Origin: Trichobilharzia regenti
Taxonomy: Eukaryota; Platyhelminthes; Trematoda; Strigeidida; Schistosomatidae
Assembly (NCBI GenBank): GCA_944472135.2
Contig: OX235265.1
Span: 93,156,984 to 93,220,983 of the forward strand
Length of the DNA stretch: 64,000 nt
Reading direction: 5' to 3'
The notes beneath the pieces are model-generated. The model had not been told where the DNA came from, searched no databases, and saw only the letters and a program-made list of their open reading frames with translations. The position numbers were made by a program, and so were the translations under genes. Positions 40,988 through 51,562 of the stretch are shown here, piece after piece (position 1 is the stretch's first letter; every line of letters begins with the position of its first letter).

Positions 40988-43117
40988 TTGTTTGAATTGA
41001 CAGAGACAGAATGTAGCCTGTTTGTGGATTATATTTCTGACGTTATAAAGAAACGATCTGAAGATGTTAAAATAAATATACTGAAAAGTTGTAAAACAAT
41101 CGAGTCTCACTTTAAGTTTCCGGATTCGCCAGAGAAATACGTTTTTAACTATTCTAATTTAACTTTGTCGGATATTCAAATGCAAATCCTATCTTTGGGT
41201 CTTAAGTTCTCTACTGTTTCGTCCAGAGTCAACGAATTAGACACAAAAGTTCAGTTTGAAAATCTCATGAATCAAACACATGACTTGAGTCCAATGTCCA
41301 GCGAAGATGTTGAACAATTCAAATCTTCATTACTTCATTGTTATTACCAGTACCAAAGAACGCAAGGCAGACAACGACAAATGTTATCAAAAGAACACAA
41401 AAGACAACTAAATGAATTGCTTAACAACAAAAACATAATACTGATTCGTCCAGACAAGGGATCAGGTATTGTTATTCTTAATCGTGATGATTATGTCAAT
41501 AAATTATGTACCATCCTGAGTGATGAAGATAAATTTCTAAAATCACCTGATCAAAAGGACAAGACAGATAATATTGAGAAGGATTTATCTAAAACTTTGA
41601 CGAAATTGAAGCAAGAATGCATCATTACTCCATATATGTATGAACAGCTTAAACCATCTGGTTCAACTATCCCTCGTTTATATGGTCTCCCAAAGGTGCA
41701 CAAAGATGATGTCCCTCTGCGACCTGTATTGGATATGCTGAATTCGCCGTATCACTCTACCGCTAAATGGCTTGCGGAAATTCTGGAACCAGTTAGATTG
41801 AATCTATGTAAACATAGTCTTTCCGACACTTTTGACTTCGTCAGTTGTGTTGATGAAATTAATGTGACTGGTAAGCATATGATTTCGTTAGATATTTGTT
41901 CATTGTTCACAAATGTACCACTAGTAGACACTATCTGCTATCTATGCGAGTATATTGAATCAAATAACATGAACATTGGCTTACCAACTGATTATCTTAA
42001 ACAACTACTATTGAGATGCACACTGAATGTGCAATTTAGATTTAATGATGTCATCTACAACCAAAGAGATGGAGTCGCCATGGGGTCCCCTTTAGGACCG
42101 CTCTTAGCGGACGTTTTCATGGCTAGCTTAGAGAATGGCCCACTAAAGGAAACCATCGATAGTCTGTTTATGTATAAAAGATATGTTGATGATACCTTCA
42201 TTGTATGTGATGAAAACACTTCAACTGCTGAACTTCTTAGAATATTTAATGGTTCTCACCCATCTTTGCTTTTCACGATCGAAGAAGAGTCGGATTCTTC
42301 GTTTCACTTTCTTGATGTTAAGCTAGATAGAAGAGAGAATGGAACGCTTCTAAGGTCGATTTACCGAAAGCCAACATTCACTGGGCAGTACACTAACTTC
42401 AACAGTTGGGTACCTTTAGGGAGAAAGAGAAATCTTATTCACTCCTTATGCTCCAGAATTCGTAAGATCTGCTCTCCAGAGACAATCGATAGGGAACTAG
42501 ACAACCTTCGATCAAATCTCCTTAATAATGGTTATCCTACAAGGTTCATTGAACGTAACATCAAGAAAGAATCCACCCCGAGACAAGTCACAGTACCAAA
42601 GAAAAAGCTGTTTATGAGTCTTGCATTCAAAGGTGACACCATTTCAGAATTGATTAAAAACCGTTTATCTAAATGTATTAAACGTACTTTTCCTGCAGCT
42701 GACCTGCATCTAGTTTTTACCAGCCGAAATATGATCAGACAAAACGTCAAGGATAGATTACCGCTTTTGTCCACATCTATGTGCATTTACTCTTTTACTT
42801 GCTCTTGTGGAGCTGTTTATATTGGACGTTGTAAGCGTAATCTCCGAAAACGTGTAGCTGAACACTATCCGGTTTGGTTAATGAAAGGCGAACGTAGAAC
42901 TGCAAAGTCGTCTATCTGTGATCACCTGTTAGAGTCTGGTCATTTAGCCCCACGTGATTCATCCTTCAAAGTTATATACATGGCAAAATCCAATCGATCC
43001 AAAAGTTTACGTTTTCTGCACTTATGCATAGCTGAAGCTTTAGCTATACATGAACAGAAACCTATATTATGTGTTCAAAAGCGTTTTGTCAAACCCCTTT
43101 CTTTACCTTGGTCATAA
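40988..43117 (+). CDS. PLE reverse transcriptase with GIY-YIG endonuclease
   Basis: 709-residue open frame. The N-terminal third has IRPDKGSGIVILNRDDY (155-170), then PSGSTIPRLYGLPKVHK. RT core: ISLDICSLFTNVP (catalytic Asp near 302), GVAMGSPLGPLLAD (362-375), YVDDTF (399-404), FHFLDVKLD (439-447) and SIYRKPTFTGQYTN. The C-terminal GIY-YIG domain (598-700) has CIYSFTCSCGAVYIGRCKRNLRKRVAEH and a conserved IAEALAIHEQKP end. PLE enzymes use the endonuclease to cut target DNA and prime cDNA synthesis. No stop or frameshift. The chosen start is a TTG; the frame is open back to about 40875 with no ATG before residue 65. A TTTTTTTTCTCAG acceptor-like site at 40886-40898 leaves a spliced start possible. 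Confidence 0.93.
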   Translation: MFELTETECSLFVDYISDVIKKRSEDVKINILKSCKTIESHFKFPDSPEKYVFNYSNLTLSDIQMQILSLGLKFSTVSSRVNELDTKVQFENLMNQTHDLSPMSSEDVEQFKSSLLHCYYQYQRTQGRQRQMLSKEHKRQLNELLNNKNIILIRPDKGSGIVILNRDDYVNKLCTILSDEDKFLKSPDQKDKTDNIEKDLSKTLTKLKQECIITPYMYEQLKPSGSTIPRLYGLPKVHKDDVPLRPVLDMLNSPYHSTAKWLAEILEPVRLNLCKHSLSDTFDFVSCVDEINVTGKHMISLDICSLFTNVPLVDTICYLCEYIESNNMNIGLPTDYLKQLLLRCTLNVQFRFNDVIYNQRDGVAMGSPLGPLLADVFMASLENGPLKETIDSLFMYKRYVDDTFIVCDENTSTAELLRIFNGSHPSLLFTIEEESDSSFHFLDVKLDRRENGTLLRSIYRKPTFTGQYTNFNSWVPLGRKRNLIHSLCSRIRKICSPETIDRELDNLRSNLLNNGYPTRFIERNIKKESTPRQVTVPKKKLFMSLAFKGDTISELIKNRLSKCIKRTFPAADLHLVFTSRNMIRQNVKDRLPLLSTSMCIYSFTCSCGAVYIGRCKRNLRKRVAEHYPVWLMKGERRTAKSSICDHLLESGHLAPRDSSFKVIYMAKSNRSKSLRFLHLCIAEALAIHEQKPILCVQKRFVKPLSLPWS

Positions 43118-43228
43118 TAATTTTCTTTCTAGTTTTTATTTTATTTTACCACTTGAATTCTTTCCACTTCACTTCACATCTTCATTCTTATCGTAATCGT
43201 ACTCCTAATTTTCATAATTTTTTAGACA

Positions 43229-43462
43229 ACACTTGACATTTTTGTTATAGAATAATCTTTCATGGTTGTAATTTATCCACTTCAACTCTACCCCTTATAA
43301 CTTTTATCACATATATACGTACATTGACTGATCAATTATTTAGTGCCATTTTTGTTATAATACAATCTTTAATTTTTTTGGTAATTTATCCACTTCAACT
43401 CTACCCCTTATAACTTTTATCACATATACGTACATTGACTGAGCAATTATTTAGTGCCACTT
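43229..43462 (+). repeat. Tandem duplication in the PLE-1 3' UTR
   Basis: Two copies of about 117 bp, each from CATTTTTGTTATA to AATTATTTAGTGCCA and sharing AACTCTACCCCTTATAAC, with few differences. They lie between the stop codon and the element end. Other PLE-1 copies in the window do not show it clearly. Confidence 0.75.
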
Positions 43463-43544
43463 AATAACCTTTTTCTGTAATATAAATACGACTGTACAGC
43501 TTGAAAATGAAGTCTTTGGTATATGTTTATTAATGCAGGGATTT

Positions 43545-43650
43545 AGAGGGATCTGATGGATTTTAAGTTTAATCACTTAGTGAATTCAATTAGAAAACCA
43601 TTGAAGACCTGCAAAACTGTTTCGTCCCAGTTTGAGACACTTCAGCATCA
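43545..43650 (-). repeat. SM-alpha-like SINE fragment
   Basis: On +: AGAAAACCATTGAAGACC, then TTTCGTCCCAGTTTGAGACACTTCAGCATC, an inverted hammerhead-bearing part of the SINE. No head recognisable. Confidence 0.4.
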
Positions 43651-43984
43651 TAGGTCACTAGGCAACTAATTTCAGTTGTGCGATTAAACCCATATGTAAA
43701 TAGATTTGAGTCATATGCTTAAAGTCGTTGAAGTATCAACCGTCAAAAACCTTAAACCTGTTTTATGTTTTTTCAAAAAATTGCTTTCTAATCCAATTTT
43801 AGAACTGAGATTCATATTATTTACAAAAAGGTTCACCCTTTTTCTTTCCTAGCCAACTTTCTTACCTCATTTTCCTGCCTGTTGAGTGTGATCGTGGCGT
43901 GTAAATATTTTTTCTTATATTATTAAAAAAAACTGTGATCAGTTATGCTGCGTTTTACATAGGTATGTATGATTAGTACATGTG

Positions 43985-45175
43985 TGCAACACATGTGATT
44001 TGGAGAATACTTCGGTAATACGGGGTGCCGCCAACAATTATACATCTCATTCAACAGTTGTACGACAATGCTGCATGCCAAGTAATCCACAACAGGAAAC
44101 TTATGGAATCCTTCGAAGTGAGGACGGGAGTGAGGCAAGGATGTCTACTATCGTCAATGATCTTCCTCGCTGCAGTATATTGGATGACGCGACAGACAGC
44201 GGTCTGGGCAGCGAGGAAACAGGTATTAAATGGACCCACACAAAACAAGAACTTGGAGGATCTGGACTTCGCCGATGATATATTTATCATTTCCCACAAA
44301 ACACTGGAAGATATGCAAACGAAAAGCAACAAGTTGGCGATAGAAGAAGAAGCATTCAGAGAAGATAGGCCTTCAGCTGAACATAGAGAGAACAGATGTG
44401 GTGATGAAGGTTCCTGACCAACGCCACCAACAGCAACAGCAATAACAACAGACGAGAATCAGCCAACATAAATGGTAGGAGTCTGAAAGAAACCACCTCC
44501 TTCACCTACCTACCTGCCTACCTACCTACCCACCCACCCACCTGGGAAGCATCGTTCCAACTGCAGGCGGACGGAACTGACGAGGATATCAAAGCAGCGT
44601 GGATCGGTAAAGCAAGACAAGTTTTCATTACTCTCAAGTCTGTGTGGAGTTCAACAGCATTACTCAGCATGACAATGAAAATAAGATCCGAATTTTCAAC
44701 TCCAATGTGAAGTCGGTGCTACTATACGGATGGATCAGAGAGTTGGTGCGTCATAAAGAGCATCTCAGACAAACTTCAGACCTTCATCAACAGCTAGCTG
44801 TCTTTGCTCAATACTACTCAGGATTAGATGGCCAGAAGAGATCAGCAACAGGGTGGGATCTCTGGTAGCGAACTAACGAGGAACCGATTGTGCAACAAAT
44901 CTGCAGGAAGAAATGGAGTTGGATTGGCCATACTCTGAGGAAACCATCAGTTGGCATCACTAAACAAGCCATTAGTCGAGTGGAACTTGAAAGGGATGCG
45001 GCGAGTTGGTCATCAGTGTGAGGGTGCGGTGAGGTGCGGAGGAGGTCATGCGAAGGGGAGATGAAAGCATGTGGGCAGATTTGGAGCGGGGTGAAAACGT
45101 TGTCAGAAACCGGAACGTAATGGTGACGCGCGTCTGAAGCCTTTGTTCTTCTAGGAATTAAAGGAAATAATAATA
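43985..45175 (+). pseudogene. RTE-type retrotransposon, RT palm to 3' end
   Basis: Closely similar to 33340-34495. It starts at the VPPTIIHLIQQLYDNAACQVIHNRKL block (44025), then ESFEVRTGVRQGCLLSSMIFLAAVYW, then LEDLDFADDIFIISHKTLEDMQ at 44255-44320. The C-terminal part follows, with RKKWSWIGHTLRKPS near 44905-44950. It ends at an AAT-type tail (45165-45175). Frameshifts at 44420 and later. Confidence 0.85.
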
Positions 45176-45299
45176 GCCGGATATCCATGTAGCCTTATCT
45201 TTGAGTAAATATCTTCACTAATTTTTGTTTTCCATTTTGACTTTTAACTGACTTTGTCTTAATACGCTGTGATTTAGTACTAAATGGGACCAGGTAGCA

Positions 45300-45630
45300 G
45301 CTCTCCGTGCTCTTAATTTCCGCTTGTTGATTTATTTTTCGGTTCCAATCAACCAATTTCTTAAGGGATGCAATGCTGTTTTGATGTCATTCACTTGGTG
45401 TTGGCAAGAGATGATATATTGCCTTATGTGCAGTTTTTCAAACTCATACAAACAGATAACTAGGATTTTATATTCTACACAAGAGATAACATTTGTTTCT
45501 AACTGCCCTACGGAACAGGGGTAATAGATTGTGGATGTTGGTATGTAGTTTCTGTGAAAATAGCAAGTTGAATTCAGATTCTAAAATTCTGCACAATGAA
45601 GTGCTTGTCACGGTATCTGGGACTAATGTG
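45300..45630. other. No recognised feature
   Basis: AT-rich sequence with only short open frames; no SINE, PLE or RTE similarity seen. Confidence 0.4.
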
Positions 45631-45780
45631 GCGTGTACTTCTGATAAAACTTATCAGTAATACATAAAGAGACGTTCATTGGCATAAAAACGTCAAATCT
45701 ATCCCCCTGCCAGTTGAAGTTATCCCGCCATTGAATGTCTCTTTACATACTACTGATAAATCTCATCAGTAGCACACCAT
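45630..45780. repeat. MITE-like fold-back with terminal hairpins
   Basis: The left part (CTTCTGATAAAACTTATCAGTAATAC ... AAAGAGACGTT) and right part (AATGTCTCTTTA ... CTACTGATAAATCTCATCAG) are inverted copies of each other, each with a small TGATAA/TTATCA-type hairpin. The segment at 2507-2575 matches one half. No coding capacity. A TSD was not established. Confidence 0.45.
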
Positions 45781-46779
45781 ACACCATATTTTGGAAGGGT
45801 TATCTTCAAAACGTTAGAATTCAGAAGTTGCTGTAGTTTAAGGTCTTCTTCATGGTGGTTTTTTGTATGGATAGCAATTTTCATGAAGTATGGCACTGAG
45901 TCTGAACAGTGGGATGTGAGTTCAGGACACATGAAGACATTGTATGATGAAAATAGTGGTTGTTGCTGGGTTTTTCATTCCATTACATTTCCAGTGGAAC
46001 ACATGACCTCAAGCTTCAGCTTCAGTGTTTTAGTAGCGATAGTAGTAGTAGTACTGCTGCTTTCTTTATGACGTGGGGTCGTTAGCTAGCTCCACCCCAG
46101 ACTTCTTTATTAATCATAATTACTAATGACTAACTAAGGTTTCGAATTGCGTTGGCTGGGAGTTTTATCCACACCAAAGTGGTAGGTGGCAAGTACTCCA
46201 TCGCTGAACCAATGGCATATAAGTTAAATTCTTAGTCTTACCAAATAGGCCTTCGCCACCAAATAAAAACCCTTATCACTAAACAAGTCCTGTGTGGTTC
46301 GAAATTGAAATATGTAAGAATCGATTTAATAAAATTTCAACTATTTTGAAATAAACCTCCATAAAACTGGTTTGTGAAGGCGGAAGAATACTTCAGCCTC
46401 AGAAGCGTTCAAAAATGAACCATCTTTTCACTACATATTTCAAACTCCCATTTCCTACTCATCTCACAATACTTCTTCAATCGATAACAAATAACCTATT
46501 CATTTTTTTTAAAAGAATTGCTTAGATATTTGCATTTTCGTGTGAATGATTCGCCTATTTTGCAAATATTTCAATAAATTTAGCAAAAGAGGATGAGAGA
46601 GAGTTTGTTTCTGTAGGTGGTTGAACTTTATTTGACTAATTAAAATGCAAACTGTGAACCAATGTAATCTAATACTGTCATCTGTGATCAAATTAACCAG
46701 ACAAAGTTTGTTCATTTTCCAAATGACAGGATGTTTTTACAAATTAGTTTAGGTGATTACTGTTAAGGCTGTCAGCTGA

Positions 46780-47735
46780 TGATTTCATGTTACAGGGCAG
46801 GACTACACTGCCTGATCGATTAGAAATAGGAAGTGGAGTGGTAGAGCACGTTGACCGCTTCACTTATTTGGGAAGTGCCATCAGCCAACGCCAAGGGGTT
46901 GATCTCTGACGAAATCTCAGTATGGATACAGAGGGATAGTTTCGCATATGCCAGTTTACGCCGTCTCTGACGTATATGTGATATCCAGCTAGCTGGCTGT
47001 CGACCAAAGGGCGGGTGAAATGCTCAACAGTCCGCTCCGTTCTCCTTAATGGCTGTGAGCAAGACCTGGCAATTGAGAGTGGAAAACATGAAAAAATCAG
47101 CTGTCTTTGATCATACGTGCCTGGGTTCTATCTCCTGTGTGAAGTGGTAGGTGTAATAGGGTGAGCAATATTGAGGTTAGGCGTCGAGTTCTAGGTAAGA
47201 AGGGGAAATCAATCGACTGTACTGTGAAATTATATCTACTGAGATGGTTAGGACATGTGTTACGTATGCTTAGTCATCGCCTTCCTCGGCAGTGGGCAAT
47301 CTTAGCTGATATAGGGTCAGGCTGGAAAACAACTAGCCGCGATCAAACAAAAACATGGCTTCTTCAGTCGATGAAATCTACAACAGTTAGTTTAAGCTGC
47401 GTAGGGAAGGTATAGACTTCCTGACTGGTTGGATTCCTCGGGACGGTAAAAACCAATGGTTGGAAACAATCGGTGACATGGCTCAAAGTGATCGTTCTCA
47501 ATGGCTGGCTGGCGCAGATGCATACACTCCTTGTGACTTATGGTTTCCAATGAAACTATATCATTCTTCGTTATTACTGTTCCTTTGTCTGACACCTCTG
47601 TTTACTGTCTCTATTATGCATTTCTTCTACTTTCTTCTGTTGCTTTGTGTTCTACATGGAGGGAGTGTGGCAACTCTAACTGCCGCACATCGGTGGGAAG
47701 TTCTATGTCGAAAACAAACAGACAAATGAGTCCAT
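46780..47735 (+). pseudogene. Second RTE-like family, C-terminus and 3' end
   Basis: Sequence unlike the other RTE copies. Near 46835-46890 it reads VVEHVDRFTYLGSAIS, a block typical of the region after the RT palm in endonuclease-RT proteins. At 47161-47415 LLRWLGHVLRMLSHRLPRQ and TKTWLLQSMKS, then PDWL and NQWLETIGDMAQSDRSQW in shifted frames, form the classical C-terminal part. Frames change several times. Sequence 45800-46780 to its left shows nothing firm. Confidence 0.7.
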
Positions 47736-47814
47736 AGAAATTTAATTATTCGACACATTTGCATTAGTGTTTGTTTATGAAAATCGCGTCAGTAGTGAAA
47801 ACGATTTGTTACAC

Positions 47815-48110
47815 ATTGTTCATTAGCCTAGAGAGCTCAATGGTAACCTCTCCGACTGAAGAACTGATTGATGCTGCTTTGAGTCTCAGGAAGGAGGTGA
47901 GTTCCTTTAGGACTGATGATACGCACTGCTGAAAAACGCCAGAAGGCAGATTAACTAGGTCTAGGGAGAGTTTCCTTTCAACTTGCATCAACTATTAACT
48001 ATCATTTCAGAGTGCACCGAGATGGAGAGACATCTATTGTGGTGACCACATTGCAAACTGTACTGATAGAATCCAGTCACTACCAACACCAAGGTTTAGA
48101 GGCGTGACAT
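47815..48110 (+). repeat. SINE family 2, diverged copy
   Basis: tRNA-like head with GAGAGCTCAATGGTAACCTCTCCGACTG and TTTGAGTCTCAGG, then TGAGTTCCTTTAGGACTG. The tail has GGTGACCACATTGCAAACTG, matching the tail order of the 5505 copy. More diverged than the others. Confidence 0.45.
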
Positions 48111-48434
48111 CGCATACTAATTGGAGATTAATCAAGAAACGTATTCCGAAGAGAAATCATGACTGCATTCCTGTCACAGTTGAGCGCATTCATCATGCAG
48201 AATCACAAAAAATAAACTGCATTAGGACATTTTATGTCACTCAGGTAAATAAAAAATTTAGTCATGGCTAAAATGCTTTAAATGGATGGTTTCTGAACAG
48301 CGATCATTCTTTTCGATAGCTTCATCATCAGGTTTGAGCCCCACCATGCTCTAACTAGATGGTTAGTTAGTAAATCCTCTCAAACCTTCGCATGATCAGA
48401 TAGTGAAATATAGATTCAAAGATGTGTTTACATC

Positions 48435-49350
48435 AAGGATACAACTATGATATCTTTAGACATAACATCTTTATTCACAAACGTACCTCTAGTAGAACCG
48501 GTTAACCACGTATGTGAACAAGCGTATAACCAGTCGGCAAATATTACCTTCCCAACGGAAGTCCTGAAAGAATTGTTATTAAGCTGCACCATAAATGTAA
48601 ATTCTTATTGCATGTGTTGGGTGTAGACTAGATGAAAAAAGATTCAGTAATCAACCCTCCTCTCCACCTACATAGATTACTTCTTAGAATCTTAACCCTC
48701 TCTCACCCTGTTGTGTGATTGTGTGTTAATGCGTGTAGTGCAATTGCTGGGCTCTTTTCTAAATTACTTATCTTCTCGGGGTCAACCATCCTTACCTTAG
48801 CCACTAAATTCTTATGTTCCGACAGTCTGACTATCCCCGTCCGATCTACTAGTTTGACCGATGTAGTTCACCTAACTCACAGTCATAGCAACGTATTTAG
48901 TAAATTATATTATTTTGTCTAATTAGGTCAACCCACCGGGTGTTTTAGCCTACAGAGCTTGTCCTTTCTGAGTGAGTTTGTAGGTTTGAATCCCACCACC
49001 CTAATTCCTGCTTTATTGAGAATCCTACGTAGGGTTTGATTTATCCCCGCTTATATGGTGAAACTGTAGATGACTTATATTCTCTCCTATTTATGTTATC
49101 ACTACTAGTTTCCTAATTATTTTTATTTTGCTTTTGGCCTTTACTGATCTTCCTAATGAACTATATAGGATAGTTAGTTATTTGACACCAACGCCTCTTC
49201 TTCTATCTGTTTTAGTTCATCATTTAGGTCTTTTCTTGTGCTACTTAGTGCTATGGCTCGGTTTGTTAAGCACTTAACTAAGCCACCTGCCTTCACAGAC
49301 AGATGGTGGATGAGATGAATTAAAGTCTAAATATCTATTAGTGATCTTAT
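48435..49350. mobile_element. PLE-5 remnant: RT piece (+) joined to an inverted tail (-)
   Basis: 48435-48608 reads + strand as an RT block (ISLDITSLFTNVPLVEPVNHVCEQ and FPTEVLKELLLSCTINVN). From 48609 the sequence is an inverted (minus) PLE C-terminal and tail region that matches 57495-58240 over about 740 bp. The arrangement again places opposite orientations of PLE sequence next to each other. No intact frame. Confidence 0.6.
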
Positions 49351-49379
49351 TGTTTGTTTTGCATTCATCGCCCCTAGGT

Positions 49380-50525
49380 CTATTAATTTTTGGTTGCAGG
49401 ATTTCATCATGAGCTGATATGAGTTAGAGAGTACAATTGAAAAACCAGCTGGGAGTACTGGACATCTGTTTCGTCAGACTAGTTTGGGACTCTTAATCAG
49501 TGAGCACCTACCGGCAGGGCTCGAACCCAGGACTTTTATGGTTAAAAGGCGAGCTAGCTCGTAGACCATTTAGCCACCTGTACCAAATCCAATGGTCGGT
49601 CCGTGAATTCTAACTTCTTCCAACTCACAAAATAGCGTTACCACTTCTCATTGTCTTATTCGATGAGTTACTGCCTCACCTTCAACCAGTTGTACCCTAC
49701 TGGTCATGGCTTCCCACTAGAACCCCAGGTTAACTGCCTAAATAGGGCCAGTCGGTAGTGAGCATCAGATCGTGAATTAGCAAAAGTCAGAATTCATGGG
49801 CCATTGGATCGGCTCCCAGGAGCCTAATGGTCTATAATCTCGCCTTTTAACCTGAAGTTCCCGGATTCGAATCCCGGTTGGTGCTCTAACCCACTAGAAC
49901 CCCAGGTAACTACTTACTTGAATACAACCCACCAATAGTGAGCATCTCATTGATATTCAAGTATTGGTAGTTACCCGGATGTCTAGTGGGATTTCGTGAC
50001 CAGTGAGGTGCTCGACTACGAGCTGGTCTACGAGCTCGCCTTGTAATCAAAAGGCCCTGGGTTCGAGCCGTGCAGGTGGATGCGAACTGATTAAGAGTCC
50101 CAAACTAGTCTGACGAAACTACTGTCTGGCAGTACTCCCTGCTGGTTTTCCAATGGTTCTGTCTAGTCGATGTCAGCTCATGATGAAATCCTGTAACCGA
50201 AAAGTAATAGAGTTAGGTGTGGCCAGTGGAACCCTTCTGGTCGGGTGTAAGGACACATACTAGGTGAGGATACTGGTTAACAGCCGCGCTATATCGTGAA
50301 TTGGCAGAAGGTGGGATGCATACACCATTGGACCATGTGCCACTGGCGTAACCATCTACGAGTTCGCCTTGTAACTGGGAGGTATTTGTTTCGAAACCTG
50401 CCTGCAGGTGCGTACTGATGAAGAGTTCCAGATGAAGAAAAACGACAGTCCAATATTTCTTGGTGATTTCCAATAGCTCTCCAACCGATGTCAGCTAACA
50501 ATGAAGTCCTAAAATTAATCGATCC
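49380..50525. repeat. Cluster of four SM-alpha-like SINEs
   Basis: 49395-49640 inverted; 49740-49910, 50010-50200 and 50200-50520 direct. Direct copies show A-box-like TGGTCTACGAGCTCGCC, B boxes such as GGATTCGAATCCCGG (49860-49880) and GGGTTCGAGCC (50058-50070). They also carry the hammerhead-like segment (ACTGATTAAGAGTCCCAAAC...GACGAAAC at 50085-50125). The 50200 copy has lost much of stem II. The segments between are SINE bodies. Confidence 0.65.
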
Positions 50526-51405
50526 CCCAATCAATCAAACCAGCACTTGAATATTGATTATTTCTGTTTTTGGATTTGCTATTGATGATTTTAGAACAGA
50601 TAAACAAACTTAAAACAGAGGGATGAGATTTTCTTTTTTTCTTTTTTTGCACATATATAATTAAAATAACAACTGAATAGATCGCTTACTTCATGATTAA
50701 TGTTATTTTGACAACTGAACAAATAAATATTCCAATCCTGCTTGAAAAATGTCGGAATTTTATATAGATCGGAAAATGTTGAATCGATAAGAACTGAATT
50801 TTCCCGCAATTATAAAAATGTTTACACTCGAAGATCTGAAGGCTCAATGCTTATGTATTATTATATTTTATTATCATTATTATTCAATGAACGAAACAAC
50901 TCATTTCCGTTCCTCGATGTACTGCTCACCAGAAGACATGATTGTACAATCCAAAAATCGATATACCGCAAGCCAACATGGACTGGGCAGTTTATCAACT
51001 TCCAGAGCATTGTTCCACTAATTCGAAAGAGAAACCTGGTACGTACATTGTGTTCAAAGATTAGAAATATTAGCTTGGAAGACATTGTAGAGAAAGAATT
51101 AAATTGATTACGTGAAACCCTACTAGAGAATGGGTGGGTATCCACCAAGATTTATCGACAAAAACATGAAGGAGAAGTCTCCAGTGTCAAACATCACAAC
51201 GGCTCCTAAGAAGACTCTCTTCATGAACTTAGCATTTAAAGGTGATATCGCAGTGGGAATTCTCAGAAACCTTTCTAAAAGTTTGAAGAAGATATTTCTA
51301 ATAGCCCCTCTACGTATCACATTTTCCTGCAGATAGTTAATCTAGTCTAACGTTAAGGACAAGATACCGCCGCTTTTGGCCACTTCAATGTGTATTTATC
51401 AATTT

Positions 51406-51562
51406 GATAGAGAAGATTTGTAGCTCAGGTGGATAATTTTGATGTGGTTTTGTTCTCAAACTTTCACTTCAATTTGAAGTATGCGCTGAAGATGTCACCC
51501 AGTAAGGTGATGAAAGCTTCGCAAACTAACTATCCAGCTCAGAGAACAAAACCACATCAAAA
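51406..51562 (+). mobile_element. Mini-PLE (157 bp) with hammerhead, 11-bp TSD
   Basis: Flanked by the perfect direct repeat TTTATCAATTT (51395-51405 and 51563-51573). Taking it and one repeat out restores the host frame CIYQFTCSCG. It begins with the PLE-3 leader (GATAGAGAAGATTTGTAGC, then TCAGGTGGAT) followed by an inverted tail (TTTTGATGTGGTTTTGTTC). The forward tail follows: a TTCAATTTGAA stretch, the hammerhead (51482-51523), and the end GAGAACAAAACCACATCAAA. The two tail pieces are inverted repeats of each other. No coding sequence. A PLE-3 derivative inserted into a PLE-1 copy. Confidence 0.85.
51482..51523 (+). ncRNA. Hammerhead ribozyme, PLE-3 type, intact core
   Basis: TGCG, core CTGAAGA, unpaired T, stem II GTCACC/GGTGAT (one G-U) with loop CAGTAA, GAA, AGCT (palindromic, 2 pairs, as in PLE hammerheads thought to work as dimers), T at the cleavage position, CGCA pairing with TGCG. 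All core residues present. Other copies: 17494, 20273, 21659, 6087 and the damaged pair at 22660/23944. Confidence 0.7.

Larger units (their letters stand above)
40845..43513 (+). mobile_element. Full-length-looking PLE-1 Penelope-like element, 12-bp TSD
   Basis: 2669-bp insertion flanked by the perfect direct repeat TCTTTGGTATAT (40833-40844 and 43514-43525), inserted into a PLE-2 GIY-YIG remnant. It holds one open frame for RT plus GIY-YIG, and a 3' UTR with a tandem duplication. Its start (CTCGAAAAAT) and end (TACAGC...AAATGAAG) are adjacent in the longer tails of related copies (52305, 53912), as if the element were cut out of a tandem or circular form. No inverted 5' tail, unlike PLE-3 and PLE-4 insertions. 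Similar to the schistosome PLE known as Cercyon (family-level inference). Confidence 0.88.

Noticed and set aside
49860..49885. True tRNA gene suggested by a perfect-looking B box
   Set aside because: No acceptor stem or anticodon arm can be formed and the sequence repeats as SINE copies; treated as SINE heads.
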